DNA from: DATLFI01 sp035524895
GTDB lineage: Bacteria; Acidobacteriota; Thermoanaerobaculia; Multivoradales; Multivoraceae
Assembly (NCBI GenBank): GCA_035524895.1
Contig: DATLFI010000272.1
Span: 1 to 30,431, forward strand
Direction of reading: 5' to 3'
Length of the DNA stretch: 30,431 nt
This document shows, piece by piece, positions 1 through 9,011 of this stretch. Numbering within the stretch: the stretch's first letter is position 1; the number at the start of each line of letters is the position of its first letter. Under the pieces are notes generated by a model that worked only from the letters and a program-made list of their open reading frames with translations, was not told the origin of the DNA and did not search any database. The position numbers and the translations under genes were made by a program.

Positions 1-284
1 ACTGGAAGGGCCGCTACAAGCAGAACCTCGACAAGATGAAGACCGGCCAGCTCACCGAGGTAGCCGAGGTCTTGAAGAACCTGCGACTGGTCAGCCAGAA
101 GAAGAGCCTTTCCTTCCGCGAGAAGAAGATGTACGAGCGCGCCAAGTACTTCATCGTCAGCGAGGTCGCGCACGTGAAGAACATCGTGCTGGAAGAGGGC
201 GAGAAGTTGGTAGAGAAGGCGCTGGAGTCCAGCCTAGCGAAGCGCAAGAAGGCTCAGGCGACAAAGGCTCAGGCGACCGGCTGA
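1..284 (+). CDS. carD: CarD/CdnL-family transcriptional regulator, C-terminal part
   Basis: The 5' end lies outside the window. The open frame enters at base 3 and gives 93 residues, beginning WKGRYKQNLDKMKTGQL. The segment matches the all-helical C-terminal domain of CarD/CdnL proteins: a WxxRY-like start, then TEVAEVLKNL, a KSLSFREKKMYERA helix and a final VSEVAHV helix. In this family the missing N-terminal Tudor-like domain binds the RNA polymerase beta subunit and the C-terminal domain contacts promoter DNA to stabilise the open complex. The tail is Lys/Ala-rich, with a repeated KAQAT. The family call is good. Whether it acts as a global CdnL-type or a specialised CarD-type regulator cannot be told from this part. 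Confidence 0.85.
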   Translation, partial: WKGRYKQNLDKMKTGQLTEVAEVLKNLRLVSQKKSLSFREKKMYERAKYFIVSEVAHVKNIVLEEGEKLVEKALESSLAKRKKAQATKAQATG

Positions 285-354
285 TCTGCTGCTCTGGCTG
301 GCTTTTCGGAATAGGTCACGGTTTCGGGAGTAGCCCATTGGGCTGGTCCCCGTC

Positions 355-729
355 GTGCCGACCCGTTGCGGTCTGACGCGGGCATACCGTTCGTCGGCTT
401 CGACCGCTCGGTGGGGAGTCGATACCCTGACTCGAGTCCTGGCTCTGCTGCTGCTCCTGCTGCTGGCCCTGGTGCTGGTCGAGCGTGGGTGGCGCGCGTT
501 GGCCCTCACACCACTGGGCCGGGCGCTGCGTGCTACTTGGCACGGATCAGCCGGCCCGAGGGCGGGTCCGCCGAGGGCGCCTACGGCAGCGCCCAGGTCG
601 CCGGTGCAGCTACTGCGCTGCGCCGGCTGTGGGGTGCACGTGCCGGTCCAGGATACCCAGCCGGCCGAGGCCAAGCCGAGCCGAGAGACGCTCTGCGGGC
701 AGTGTCGCGCTGACGGCGCGGCGCGGTGA
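355..729 (+). CDS. Small membrane protein with CxxC pairs (PP0621-like), upstream of priA
   Basis: Predicted product is 124 residues. After about 24 residues it has a leucine-rich membrane segment (RVLALLLLLLLALVLVERGW), then a Pro/Ala/Arg-rich linker and a small cysteine motif, CAGCGVHVP ... CGQC. This layout of one N-terminal helix plus a zinc-ribbon-like tail resembles short PP0621-type proteins of unknown function. The TGA at 727-729 overlaps the GTG of priA at 726-728, which supports a real, translationally coupled gene. GTG 355 is the only standard start before the membrane helix in this frame, but no clear ribosome binding site precedes it. The true start is therefore uncertain. It could be a chance frame, but the membrane segment, cysteine pairs and overlap argue against that. 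Confidence 0.5.
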   Translation: MPTRCGLTRAYRSSASTARWGVDTLTRVLALLLLLLLALVLVERGWRALALTPLGRALRATWHGSAGPRAGPPRAPTAAPRSPVQLLRCAGCGVHVPVQDTQPAEAKPSRETLCGQCRADGAAR

Positions 730-3176
730 ACGTCCAGCCGGCCGCGAGCCATCACTTCGTCGAGGTAGCGGTGCCGTTGCCGCTTCCCGGCACCCTGACC
801 TACGGGCTGCCGGTCGAGTGGCGTGCGATCGTCCAGGTCGGCGCGCGCGTGCAGGTTCCGGTGGGGCGCCGCTGGCTGACCGGGGTCGTGCTGGAGCTCC
901 ACAACCGTCCTCCACCCGCCGGCACCGAAGCCCGTCAGGTCGGTGAAGTGTTGGACTCGGAGCCTGTGCTCGGACCCGACTTGCTGGACCTGGCGAGCTT
1001 CGTCTCCGAGTACTACCTGGCGCCGCCGGGCGAGGTCCTGCGCGCCATGCTGCCGTCGCGGCTGGTCTCCGCTGGAGGCCGGATCGTCCGGCTGACGGAC
1101 CGTGGCGCTCTGGCACTAGCGCGAGACGACACGCAGCGATTCGTGCTGGAGCACCTACTGCAGCACGCGACCCGTACCGTCGCCGAGCTCGTTGCCGCTG
1201 CCCGGTCGGCGGGCCTCGATGGGGGCAGGCTGCACGTCGCGGTGCGTTCCTTGGCGGACGAAGGCAAGGTGCGTATCGATGAGGCGGCAGACTCGCGGCG
1301 GCGGCTCGAGTCTGCGGTGGAGGTCCAGGCCGGCGACCTGGCAGACCTACTGGATCGGTGCGGTCGTTCGGAGAAGGGAAGGGCCGTGGTCGAGCTGCTG
1401 CGGGCGCTCGGTAGGCCCGCCTCGGTGCGCGAGCTGGCCACGGAGGTCGGGTGCGGCCCCGGAGTGATCCAGCGCCTGGTGCAGCAGGGCGTGCTGCGAC
1501 GCTTCACCCAGTACCGGCCACCGTCCTTGGACCGTCACCGTCTGGGCGGGGATGCGTACCGGCCCGAGCTCAACGCTGACCAGCGTGCCTCGGTCGGAGC
1601 ACTCGAGCGAGCGCTCGAGGAGCGTCGCTACAGAGCCTTCCTGCTCGAAGGAGTGACCGGGTCGGGCAAGACCGAGGTCTACCTGCGAGCTCTGGAAGGA
1701 GTGCTCGCGGCGGGGCGGGGAGCCATCGTGATGGTGCCGGAGATCGCGCTCGTGCCGGCCCTGGCGCAGGCGCTGCGACTGCGGCTGGGCGAGCGCCTGG
1801 CCGTCCTGCACTCCGGCATGGGCGAGTCCGAGCGAGCGCACCACTGGCAGCGGCTCGCGCGCGGCGAGGCCTTGGTTGCAGTCGGGGCTCGCTCGGCGGT
1901 GTTCGCCCCGGTGCGCGAACTGGCGTTGGTGGTCGTCGACGAGGAGCACGATCCCTCTTACAAGCAGGACCGCACGCCGCGCTACAACGCGCGCGACCTC
2001 GCGCTCGTTCGAGCGCAGCGATCCAACGCGATCGCCGTCCTGGCGAGTGCCACGCCGTCGCTCGAAGCGCGCCAGCTCGTATCGCGCGGACGATCGACTC
2101 GGCTCTCGCTGCCGCTGCGGGTCGGCTCGAGCACGCTGCCCGAAGGGGTGTTGGTCGATCTCCGCCGAGAACGGTTCGTCCACAGGCCTGGAGAGGTGCA
2201 TTTCTCGGAGCGTCTCTGCGAAGAGATCCGCGCCGCCCTCGCAGGCGGGGAGCAGGTGATCTTGCTGCGAAACCGGCGCGGCTATGCGCCGATCCTCCTG
2301 TGTCGAGCGTGCGGCGAGGACATGCGATGCCCCGAGTGCGGGCTCCCGCGCACTCTCCATCGGCGACCCCCTGGCCTCCTCTGTCACTACTGCGGCGACC
2401 GGATCGAGACCCCTCGAGCCTGCCCGCGCTGCGGAGAGGCGGCACTCGAGGCGATCGGCGCGGGCACCGAGAGGGTCGAGGAACGGTTCCGCGCGCTCTT
2501 CCCCGAGGTGGCCGTGGATGTCCTGGATCGCGATACGACGCAGCGCGTCGGCGGAGCGGCGGCTGTGCTAGAGCGATTCCGAACCGGGGCCACCCGCGTC
2601 CTGATCGGCACCCAGATGGTCTCCAAGGGCCACCATTTCCCGCAGGTCTCGCTCGCCGCTGTGCTGTCGGCCGACAGCTATCTCGGCTTTCCCGACTTCC
2701 GCGCGGTCGAGAGGACCTACTCCATGCTGGTGCAGCTCGCCGGCAGGGCTGGAAGGGGAGATCGCCCTGGGAAGGTGGTGATACAGACCCACTACCCGGA
2801 TCACTACGCGGTGCGCGCCGCCCTACGGCACGACGACGCGGCTTTCGCGACCGAGGAGCTCCGCTTTCGGCGCGCTTTCCACTACCCGCCGTTTACCCGA
2901 GTGGCGTTGTTGGTGGCTCAGGATCGCCATCGGGACCGAGCGGAGAAGCGGATCGAGGAGATCGCGGCGCGGCTGGCCGAGAGTCCGCTCTCCCGCGGGG
3001 TTCGCGTCGGCGGACCGGCGCCTGCGCCATTCGAGCGACTTCGCGGCAAGTGGCGCTTCCAGCTCGTGCTTCGGTCGCAGTCCGGGGCGCGCTTGCGCCA
3101 ACTCCTCCGCGAGCTCGGCCTCCACGAAGCTCGGTCCGACCTCGTGGTCGACGTGGATCCACAGGATCTGCTGTAA
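726..3176 (+). CDS. priA: Primosomal protein N' (replication restart helicase PriA)
   Basis: The 816-residue product is a superfamily 2 3'-to-5' DNA helicase that recognises stalled forks and reloads the replisome. Visible parts in order are: an N-terminal 3'BD-like region (VEVAVPLPLPGTLTYGLP); an inserted winged-helix region around residues 130-270; Walker A GVTGSGKT at 309-316; a DEEHD Walker B at 405-409; a zinc-binding insert with paired cysteines from CRAC (526) to CPRC (566-569); then GTERVEE and the helicase C-terminal motifs VSKGHHF and QLAGRAGRGDRPG. The length is normal or slightly long for the family. The start GTG at 726 overlaps the upstream small membrane-protein gene by four bases, suggesting coupling. 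No key residue is missing. Confidence 0.96.
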   Translation: MNVQPAASHHFVEVAVPLPLPGTLTYGLPVEWRAIVQVGARVQVPVGRRWLTGVVLELHNRPPPAGTEARQVGEVLDSEPVLGPDLLDLASFVSEYYLAPPGEVLRAMLPSRLVSAGGRIVRLTDRGALALARDDTQRFVLEHLLQHATRTVAELVAAARSAGLDGGRLHVAVRSLADEGKVRIDEAADSRRRLESAVEVQAGDLADLLDRCGRSEKGRAVVELLRALGRPASVRELATEVGCGPGVIQRLVQQGVLRRFTQYRPPSLDRHRLGGDAYRPELNADQRASVGALERALEERRYRAFLLEGVTGSGKTEVYLRALEGVLAAGRGAIVMVPEIALVPALAQALRLRLGERLAVLHSGMGESERAHHWQRLARGEALVAVGARSAVFAPVRELALVVVDEEHDPSYKQDRTPRYNARDLALVRAQRSNAIAVLASATPSLEARQLVSRGRSTRLSLPLRVGSSTLPEGVLVDLRRERFVHRPGEVHFSERLCEEIRAALAGGEQVILLRNRRGYAPILLCRACGEDMRCPECGLPRTLHRRPPGLLCHYCGDRIETPRACPRCGEAALEAIGAGTERVEERFRALFPEVAVDVLDRDTTQRVGGAAAVLERFRTGATRVLIGTQMVSKGHHFPQVSLAAVLSADSYLGFPDFRAVERTYSMLVQLAGRAGRGDRPGKVVIQTHYPDHYAVRAALRHDDAAFATEELRFRRAFHYPPFTRVALLVAQDRHRDRAEKRIEEIAARLAESPLSRGVRVGGPAPAPFERLRGKWRFQLVLRSQSGARLRQLLRELGLHEARSDLVVDVDPQDLL

Positions 3177-3245
3177 AAGGCGCTGCAGTGACCCATTGGG
3201 CCCCGTGGGTCCCTGCTGGGCCCTCCGTGCTAGCTTGGAGTCCGA

Positions 3246-4196
3246 ATGGAAGAGCAATCCGCGTTCGAGGCGCCGCTCGACGAGCTCCGGCGGAAGATCG
3301 AGGAGCTCGAGAGCTATCCGACCGGCTCCGGACACGACCGTGAGATCGAGCGTCTGCGCAAGGAGCTGCGCAAGCAGACTCGGGACGTATTCCGTGACCT
3401 CACCGCCTGGCAGACCGTGCTGGTGGCGCGCCACGGCGAACGCCCGTACACGCTCGACTATGTCGAGCGGATGCTCAGCGACTGGGTCGAGCTCCACGGT
3501 GATCGGTGCTTCAGCGACGACCCGTCGGTGGTGACCGGGTTTGCCAAGCTGGGTAGCCGCTCGATCGCCGTCGTCGGCCACCAGAAGGGTCGGGACACCA
3601 AGGAGCGCATCCGCCGGAACTTCGGACAACCTCGACCCGAGGGGTACCGCAAAGCGTTGCGGGTGATGAACCTCGCAGAGAAGTTCGGACTGCCCGTCGT
3701 GAGCTTCATCGACACCCCCGGCGCCTATCCGGGTATCGGAGCGGAAGAGCGGGGTCAGGCCGAGGCCATCGCACGCAACTTGATCGAGATGGCGTCCCTG
3801 CGGGTTCCTATCGTGGTGGTGATCACGGGAGAGGGAGGCAGCGGCGGCGCGCTCGCCCTGGGCGTTGGCAACCGCGTCTTGATCCTGGAGCACGCGATCT
3901 ACTCGGTGATCTCTCCCGAAGGGTGCGCCGCGATCCTGTGGAAGGACCAGGCGCGCCGCGGCGAGGCTGCCGCGGCCATGCGCGTCACGGCCCCAGACCT
4001 GCTCCGGCTGGGCATCGTCGACGAGGTGATCCCGGAGCCGCTCGGCGGCGCCCACACGGACCCCGCGGAGATGTCCAATCGCCTGGCAGCGGTGCTCGAG
4101 CGGGAGCTCGCCGCTCTGACCGACCTGGCCCCATCGGAGCTCGTCCGCCTGCGCCGCCAGCGCTTCCTCGACCTGGGCGTCGTCGTCGAGCAGTGA
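3246..4196 (+). CDS. accA: Acetyl-CoA carboxylase carboxyltransferase subunit alpha
   Basis: The 316-residue product matches AccA of the acetyl-CoA carboxylase complex, which with AccD transfers the carboxyl group from biotin to acetyl-CoA to make malonyl-CoA for fatty-acid synthesis. Visible signatures are the helical N-terminus (PLDELRRKIEELES), HGDRCFSDDPSVV, GHQKGRDTKERI, the oxyanion-hole region DTPGAYPG near residue 157-163 and the glycine-rich GEGGSGGALALGVGN. The length agrees with the usual 315-320 residues. A GGAG element at 3236-3239 fits ATG 3246. The stop overlaps the GTG of recJ by four bases. accD is not in the window. The 69-bp leader after priA contains GGGCCC repeats but no clear promoter. 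Confidence 0.97.
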   Translation: MEEQSAFEAPLDELRRKIEELESYPTGSGHDREIERLRKELRKQTRDVFRDLTAWQTVLVARHGERPYTLDYVERMLSDWVELHGDRCFSDDPSVVTGFAKLGSRSIAVVGHQKGRDTKERIRRNFGQPRPEGYRKALRVMNLAEKFGLPVVSFIDTPGAYPGIGAEERGQAEAIARNLIEMASLRVPIVVVITGEGGSGGALALGVGNRVLILEHAIYSVISPEGCAAILWKDQARRGEAAAAMRVTAPDLLRLGIVDEVIPEPLGGAHTDPAEMSNRLAAVLERELAALTDLAPSELVRLRRQRFLDLGVVVEQ

Positions 4197-5878
4197 GCGC
4201 CGCCGTCTGGTCGCCGGCACCCGTGCCGCCGTCGGCGGGCCGGCTCGTGGCCGGAGGCATCAGCCCGATCCTCGCGCCGCTGCTGGCGCGACGAGGCGTC
4301 GGCGACGTCGCAGAGGCGCGGCGCTACCTGTCACCGAGCGTCGACGAGCTGCACGACCCGTTCCTTCTACGAGGAATGGAAGAGGCGGTCGCCCGGCTGG
4401 AGGAGGCCCGCCGCCGTCGCGAACGCGTGGCTGTGGTGGGCGACTACGACGTCGATGGCGTCAGTGGCACGGCGCTGGTGCTGGCAGCCCTCCAGGCTTG
4501 CGGTGTCGAGGGTCTGCCGATCATGCCGCATCGCATGCGCGACGGCTATGGCCTGCAGCCGATCCACGTGGAGCAGGCCTACGCTGCGGGCTGCCGTGTG
4601 ATCGTCACCGTGGACTGCGGCATTTCCTCGATCGAGGCCATTTCGGTCTCGGTGGGGCTGGGGATCGACGTGATCGTCACCGATCACCATCTGCCGCCGC
4701 CGGGATTGGTCCTGCCCGCGATCGTGATCAACCCCCGGCAGGCCTCGTGCGGGTATCCATTCGCAGAGCTCGCCGGTGCTGGGCTGGCCCTCAAGCTGGC
4801 GATGGCGATGCTCGTCCGCGCCGGCCGATCCGTGCCGCCGGCGCCGCTGTTGCGCGTGGCGTGCCTTGGCACGATCGCCGACCTGGTGCCGCTACGCGGC
4901 GAGAATCGCGTGATCGCCTCCCTTGGATTGCGGGCGCTGGCCGAGGCTCGTTCCGAGGGTCTTCGGGCGCTGCTGCGGGTCGCTGGAGTGAAGCCGCCGT
5001 TTCGGGCTGCCGATGTCGGTTTCCGACTCGGCCCGCGGCTGAACGCGGCCGGTCGTCTCGACCACGCCCAGAAAGCGCTGGACCTGCTGCTATCTCGGGA
5101 TCCCCAACGAGCTGCCGCGCTGGCCGACGAACTGGACGGCTGGAACCGGCTGCGCCGGGACGAGGAGCGGCAGGTGGTGGACCAGGCTATGGCGACCTTT
5201 GCTGGGACCCCGCCGGGCGACCTTCCCGGCATGCTCGTGGCATGGAGCGCCGACTGGCATCGGGGGGTTGTCGGCATCGCGGCCGGTCGGCTGGCCAGGG
5301 ACCTGCATCGTCCCACCCTCCTCCTGGCGCAAGAGGGAGACACCACGACCGGCTCCGGCCGGAGCATTCCGGGTGTTCACCTCCATGAGTTCCTGCAGCG
5401 CTGGCGCGAGAGGCTGTTGCGATTCGGCGGTCACGCTGCCGCCGTTGGTCTGACGGTCCGCAGCGCCGACCTCGAGCCGCTGCACGCGGAGTGGCTGCGC
5501 CACGCGATCTGGGATCCGGAGCTGTTGGTGCGCCGCTACGAGTACGAGCTCGACCTGCGCGCGGCCCGCGCCTTCGACGTGGCGCTACTGACGGAGGTGC
5601 GCCAGCTCGAACCCTTCGGCATCGAGAACCCAGCGCCGCTCGCGCGGGTTTCGGGCCTACGTCTCTACGGGGCGCCGCGCACCTTCGGAGCCGACCACGT
5701 GAGTGCCATCGCGGTCGGCGACGACGGCGGACGGGTGCGGCTGGTGGGCTGGCGCTTCGCGCCGCGCATCCACGAGCTCCAGGGGAGGTTCGATGCGCTC
5801 GGCCACCTCGACTGGGACGACTTCGTGGAAGCACCGGCCCTGCGGCTCGTCGACCTGAGGCCGGCCGAGCCCTCCTGA
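4193..5878 (+). CDS. recJ: Single-stranded-DNA-specific exonuclease RecJ
   Basis: The frame stays open further upstream inside accA. I place the start at GTG 4193, which overlaps the accA stop by four bases and gives 561 residues, close to normal RecJ length. RecJ is a 5'-to-3' single-strand exonuclease in recombination and mismatch repair. The DHH-domain metal motifs are visible: DYDVDG at 84-89, VTVDCGIS, and DHH at 164-166. The DHHA1 part includes SGRSIPGVHLHE and GGH at 412-414. A C-terminal OB-like domain follows (LARVSGLRLYGAPRT). The pairing with accA looks like an operon of convenience, since no functional link is evident. Confidence 0.94.
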   Translation: MSAAVWSPAPVPPSAGRLVAGGISPILAPLLARRGVGDVAEARRYLSPSVDELHDPFLLRGMEEAVARLEEARRRRERVAVVGDYDVDGVSGTALVLAALQACGVEGLPIMPHRMRDGYGLQPIHVEQAYAAGCRVIVTVDCGISSIEAISVSVGLGIDVIVTDHHLPPPGLVLPAIVINPRQASCGYPFAELAGAGLALKLAMAMLVRAGRSVPPAPLLRVACLGTIADLVPLRGENRVIASLGLRALAEARSEGLRALLRVAGVKPPFRAADVGFRLGPRLNAAGRLDHAQKALDLLLSRDPQRAAALADELDGWNRLRRDEERQVVDQAMATFAGTPPGDLPGMLVAWSADWHRGVVGIAAGRLARDLHRPTLLLAQEGDTTTGSGRSIPGVHLHEFLQRWRERLLRFGGHAAAVGLTVRSADLEPLHAEWLRHAIWDPELLVRRYEYELDLRAARAFDVALLTEVRQLEPFGIENPAPLARVSGLRLYGAPRTFGADHVSAIAVGDDGGRVRLVGWRFAPRIHELQGRFDALGHLDWDDFVEAPALRLVDLRPAEPS

Positions 5879-6029
5879 GCCTGGCAGGTCCAGCGACGGC
5901 GGCGACACGCCAGGAGCAGGAGTCGATCGCGCAACTCGCGGATTCTGGGCAACTTACGAGCCGCAGCCAGACACGCTGCTTCAAGCGCCCGTGACAGGGC
6001 GCAGAAGCCACTCACCCTCGATGGGACCG

Positions 6030-6035
6030 TACAAT
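6030..6035 (+). promoter_or_regulatory. Possible -10 element TACAAT for lptC/A
   Basis: TACAAT lies seven bases before ATG 6043 and overlaps the earlier ATG at 6034. No convincing -35 box is seen 16-19 bases upstream and there is no ribosome binding site. If the element is functional, transcription would begin at about ATG 6043 and give a leaderless mRNA. A similar arrangement occurs at 15508. This is inference from sequence only. Confidence 0.3.
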
Positions 6036-8148
6036 GGTGCGCATGGCGACCCGAAGCAGCCGACCGATCCGGGTCCTACGCACGATCTCGTTGTTCGTCT
6101 TCGTGGGTTCGGTGCTGGGTGTCGTCGGCTTGCTGTGGTTCGGGACCGCCGGGAAGCCCGAGGTCGCTGCGGGCGACCAGCCCGCAGCGCCGGCGGGTGC
6201 TGTCCCTCGGGCCGTTACCGAGAACATCGCCATCGAGGGAGAGAACTTCCGTCAGGCAGTCACGCAAGGAGAGCGAGTGCTCTTCGAGATCCAGGGCGGC
6301 CGCTACCGCGCGGATCGCCAGGACAACGTCTTCCTCGAGGATGTACAGGTCTCCGTGGCGCGCGAGGAGGGCGTGTGGCACCTGCGTGGCGATTCGGGCC
6401 GATTCAACCGGCAGAGCAAGGAGGCGCGGCTCGAAGGCGAGGTGTCGGTCAGTGGTCCCAGCGGCCTCGACATAGCGGCTCGCTGGCTCGATCTGCGCCA
6501 GGGCGGCAAGGTCCTGGTGGCCTCGCGAGGAACGAGCTTCCGACTACGCGACTCGCTCGAGGGCGAGAGCGAGCACCTCCGCATGGACCTCGAGCGACAA
6601 GTGACCGTGCTGAGCGACGGTGTGCTGGTGCGGGGCCTTGCCGGAGGCAGCCGGCCGCCGTTCGAGCTTGCCGCGAATCGCATCGTGTTCGACCGCACCA
6701 CCCACCGGCTGGACGCGGAGGGCGATGTTCGTCTGCGCGCCCGGGACGGCTCCCTCGACACGCGTCGCCTGACGGTCCAGCTCGACGGTGAGGATCGCCG
6801 CGTGCTCGGATTGCGCGCCCTTTGGGAAGTCGACGGCTGGCTGCGCCGCCCCGTCGCCACCGCTGGAGCGCCGTCGGCACAGGCAGCGACCGCCACTAGC
6901 GCGCTGGAACGTGTCTCGTTCGAGGGCACCACGCTGGCCATCGACCTCGACGCCGAGGAGCGCCCGGTGCACCTCCACCTCGAGGGCTCCGCAACAGCCC
7001 AGGCCACGCTCGAGACGGCTCAGACAGGAGGCATCACGCACCGGACACGGGCGCCCGAGATGATCGGGGCCTTCTCCGAAGGACGACTGAGCTCCCTCCT
7101 CGCCCGACGGCCGGTCGAGCTCGAGGAGCGGCGCAACGGCCAGTTGTCGCGAGTCGGGCGCGCGCGGCGGGCACTGGCTGCCTTCGACGAGCTGGGCCGA
7201 ATGGTTCGGGTCGACCTCGAGGAGAGAGTGGCATTGGTGGGCGATGACCTCACGGCAAACGGAGATCGCGCCAGCCTGCTCATCCTCGACGAGACAGTGA
7301 CCTTGTGGGGCGCGCCAGTGCAGGTGCAGCGGCGAGGCGATTCCTTGAGCGCACCGGAAGTGGTCCACAGCGCAAAGCTCGGCACGCTGGAGGCTCGCGG
7401 CGGCGTGCGAGCCACCATGACCCCCCGCGAGGGGGCTGACCTTCTCGGCAGCGCGGCGTTTGGCGACGCCGAGGGACCGGTGATGGTGGAGGCGCGCGAC
7501 GCGGTCCTGCGCGAGGCCGAAGACGAGGTCCTGTTCCGCGGTGGCGTTAGAGCCTGGCGTGGCGCTAGCCTGGTGTTGGCGGATCAGCTCCGAGGGAATC
7601 GCGCGGGCGAGAGCCTTGCTGCGAGCGGCTCGGTCCGTACGGTGTGGCGGCCCGAGGCCGGGGCGCTAGCGGAGTCCGAGGCAGAACAGACCCCGCCCAG
7701 CGGCCGTGACTCTGCCGAGGCCCGGCGACGCCGCCCGGTGGAAATCACCGCGCGCCACCTCACCTACGTGCGAAGCGAGGGCGTCCTGCGCTACGAGAAC
7801 GACGTAGCTGTAACGCAGGGAGGGCAGACCGTGACGTGTCAGGAGCTTCTGGTGGAGCTGGACGCCGAGCAGCGGCCGGAGCGCTACGACTGTTCCGGTC
7901 AGGCGCGAGTGGTGGACCTCGATCTGGCGCGGAAGGTGGAGGGGAGTCGAGTCGTCTACCGACCGGAGAGCGGCGAGGTCGAGGTCACGGGGGAGCCGGT
8001 GCGGCTGGAGGACCCCAAGCTTCGGATCGAAGGACCGAAGCTCTGGTACTCGGTAGAAGACGAGAAGGTACACATGGGCACCGTGCCCCCTCATTCGGTA
8101 TCGCCCTCTCCGGCCGCCAACGGAGCGCAGCCAGGAACGGGGTACTGA
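6034..8148 (+). CDS. LPS export protein: LptC domain fused to LptA/OstA-like domains
   Basis: The 704-residue product begins with one membrane helix (about residues 14-36, TISLFVFVGSVLGVVGLLWF). An LptC-like beta-jellyroll follows (about 60-200, with FEIQGGRYR and VWHLRGDSGRFN). Several OstA/LptA-like beta segments then run through the protein; the last, from about residue 569, reads VEITARHLTYVRSEGVLRYE and VTCQELLVELD. E. coli LptC is about 190 residues and LptA about 185, so this looks like an inner-membrane LptC joined to a periplasmic LptA bridge. These proteins pass LPS from the LptBFG transporter to the outer membrane. lptB follows at 8274. Either ATG 6034 or ATG 6043 could be the start; the longer is given. 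Exact domain boundaries are my estimate. Confidence 0.82.
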   Translation: MVRMATRSSRPIRVLRTISLFVFVGSVLGVVGLLWFGTAGKPEVAAGDQPAAPAGAVPRAVTENIAIEGENFRQAVTQGERVLFEIQGGRYRADRQDNVFLEDVQVSVAREEGVWHLRGDSGRFNRQSKEARLEGEVSVSGPSGLDIAARWLDLRQGGKVLVASRGTSFRLRDSLEGESEHLRMDLERQVTVLSDGVLVRGLAGGSRPPFELAANRIVFDRTTHRLDAEGDVRLRARDGSLDTRRLTVQLDGEDRRVLGLRALWEVDGWLRRPVATAGAPSAQAATATSALERVSFEGTTLAIDLDAEERPVHLHLEGSATAQATLETAQTGGITHRTRAPEMIGAFSEGRLSSLLARRPVELEERRNGQLSRVGRARRALAAFDELGRMVRVDLEERVALVGDDLTANGDRASLLILDETVTLWGAPVQVQRRGDSLSAPEVVHSAKLGTLEARGGVRATMTPREGADLLGSAAFGDAEGPVMVEARDAVLREAEDEVLFRGGVRAWRGASLVLADQLRGNRAGESLAASGSVRTVWRPEAGALAESEAEQTPPSGRDSAEARRRRPVEITARHLTYVRSEGVLRYENDVAVTQGGQTVTCQELLVELDAEQRPERYDCSGQARVVDLDLARKVEGSRVVYRPESGEVEVTGEPVRLEDPKLRIEGPKLWYSVEDEKVHMGTVPPHSVSPSPAANGAQPGTGY

Positions 8149-8273
8149 TTCCGTCTTCGAGCTCGTCGCCAGCTCGGCCGCTGTTCGTTGCGCCGGCACC
8201 GGCAGCGTATTCTCCGCTCGGACCCGCCTGGACGACCGCGCCAAGCCGAGTCGCAGGAACCCGAGAACTCGAC

Positions 8274-9011
8274 GTGGCAGACCAAGTGCGCACGAAGATC
8301 AGAACGGTGGACCTGCGCAAGGTCTATCGGGGTCGAACCGTCGTCAAGGGAGTCTCCCTCGAGGTGGAGCAGGGCGAAGTCGTGGGCCTGCTCGGCCCCA
8401 ACGGCGCTGGAAAGACGACGACCTTCTACATGGTGGTGGGCCTCACTCCACCCGACGGTGGCAAGGTCTTCCTCGCCGACGAGGACATCACCGAGCTGCC
8501 GATGTATCTCCGAGCGCAACGCGGTATCAGCTACCTGCCGCAGGAGCCCTCGGTGTTCCGCAGGCTGACGGTAGAGAAGAACCTCCGCGCGATCCTGGAG
8601 ACCCAGCGCCTGAGCCGCGGGGAGATCGAGACCAGAATCGACCGCCTCATCGAGGACTTCCACCTCGACAAGGTTCGCGGTAGCCGCGGTCACGACTTGT
8701 CGGGCGGCGAGCGCCGTCGGGTGGAGATCGCCCGGGCCCTGGCCATCAGTCCGACCTTCATCCTTCTCGACGAGCCATTTGCCGGCATCGATCCCATCGC
8801 CGTCCTCGACATCCAGCGCATCATCGCGCACCTTCGCGGCATGGGCATCGGCATCCTGATCACCGATCACAACGTGCGGGAAACGTTGAAGATCACTGAT
8901 CGCGCCTATATCATCAACAACGGGGAGATCCTCCGCGCCGGCGCGCCCGCCGAGCTTTCGGCCGACGAGCGTGTGAGGAAGATCTACCTGGGGGAAAGCT
9001 TCAGTCTCTAG
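8274..9011 (+). CDS. lptB: LPS export ABC transporter ATP-binding protein LptB
   Basis: Starting at GTG 8274 the product is 245 residues, the usual LptB size. It has Walker A GPNGAGKTT, Q-loop LPQEPSVFR, ABC signature LSGGERRR, Walker B FILLDEPFAGIDP, an H-loop in ITDHN and the LptB-typical C-terminal end VRKIYLGESF. LptB dimers power LPS extraction by LptF and LptG; here those two are a single fused protein encoded at 20734-23172. The frame is open for some 440 bases further upstream, but that part lies over lptC/A in another frame and has no LptB similarity, so I reject it. GTG 8289 is an alternative start. It is probably co-transcribed with lptC/A across a 125-bp gap. Confidence 0.95.
   Translation: MADQVRTKIRTVDLRKVYRGRTVVKGVSLEVEQGEVVGLLGPNGAGKTTTFYMVVGLTPPDGGKVFLADEDITELPMYLRAQRGISYLPQEPSVFRRLTVEKNLRAILETQRLSRGEIETRIDRLIEDFHLDKVRGSRGHDLSGGERRRVEIARALAISPTFILLDEPFAGIDPIAVLDIQRIIAHLRGMGIGILITDHNVRETLKITDRAYIINNGEILRAGAPAELSADERVRKIYLGESFSL

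Noticed and set aside
5879..6033. A tRNA or small RNA between recJ and lptC/A
   Set aside because: I could not find a T-loop motif or cloverleaf arms on either strand.
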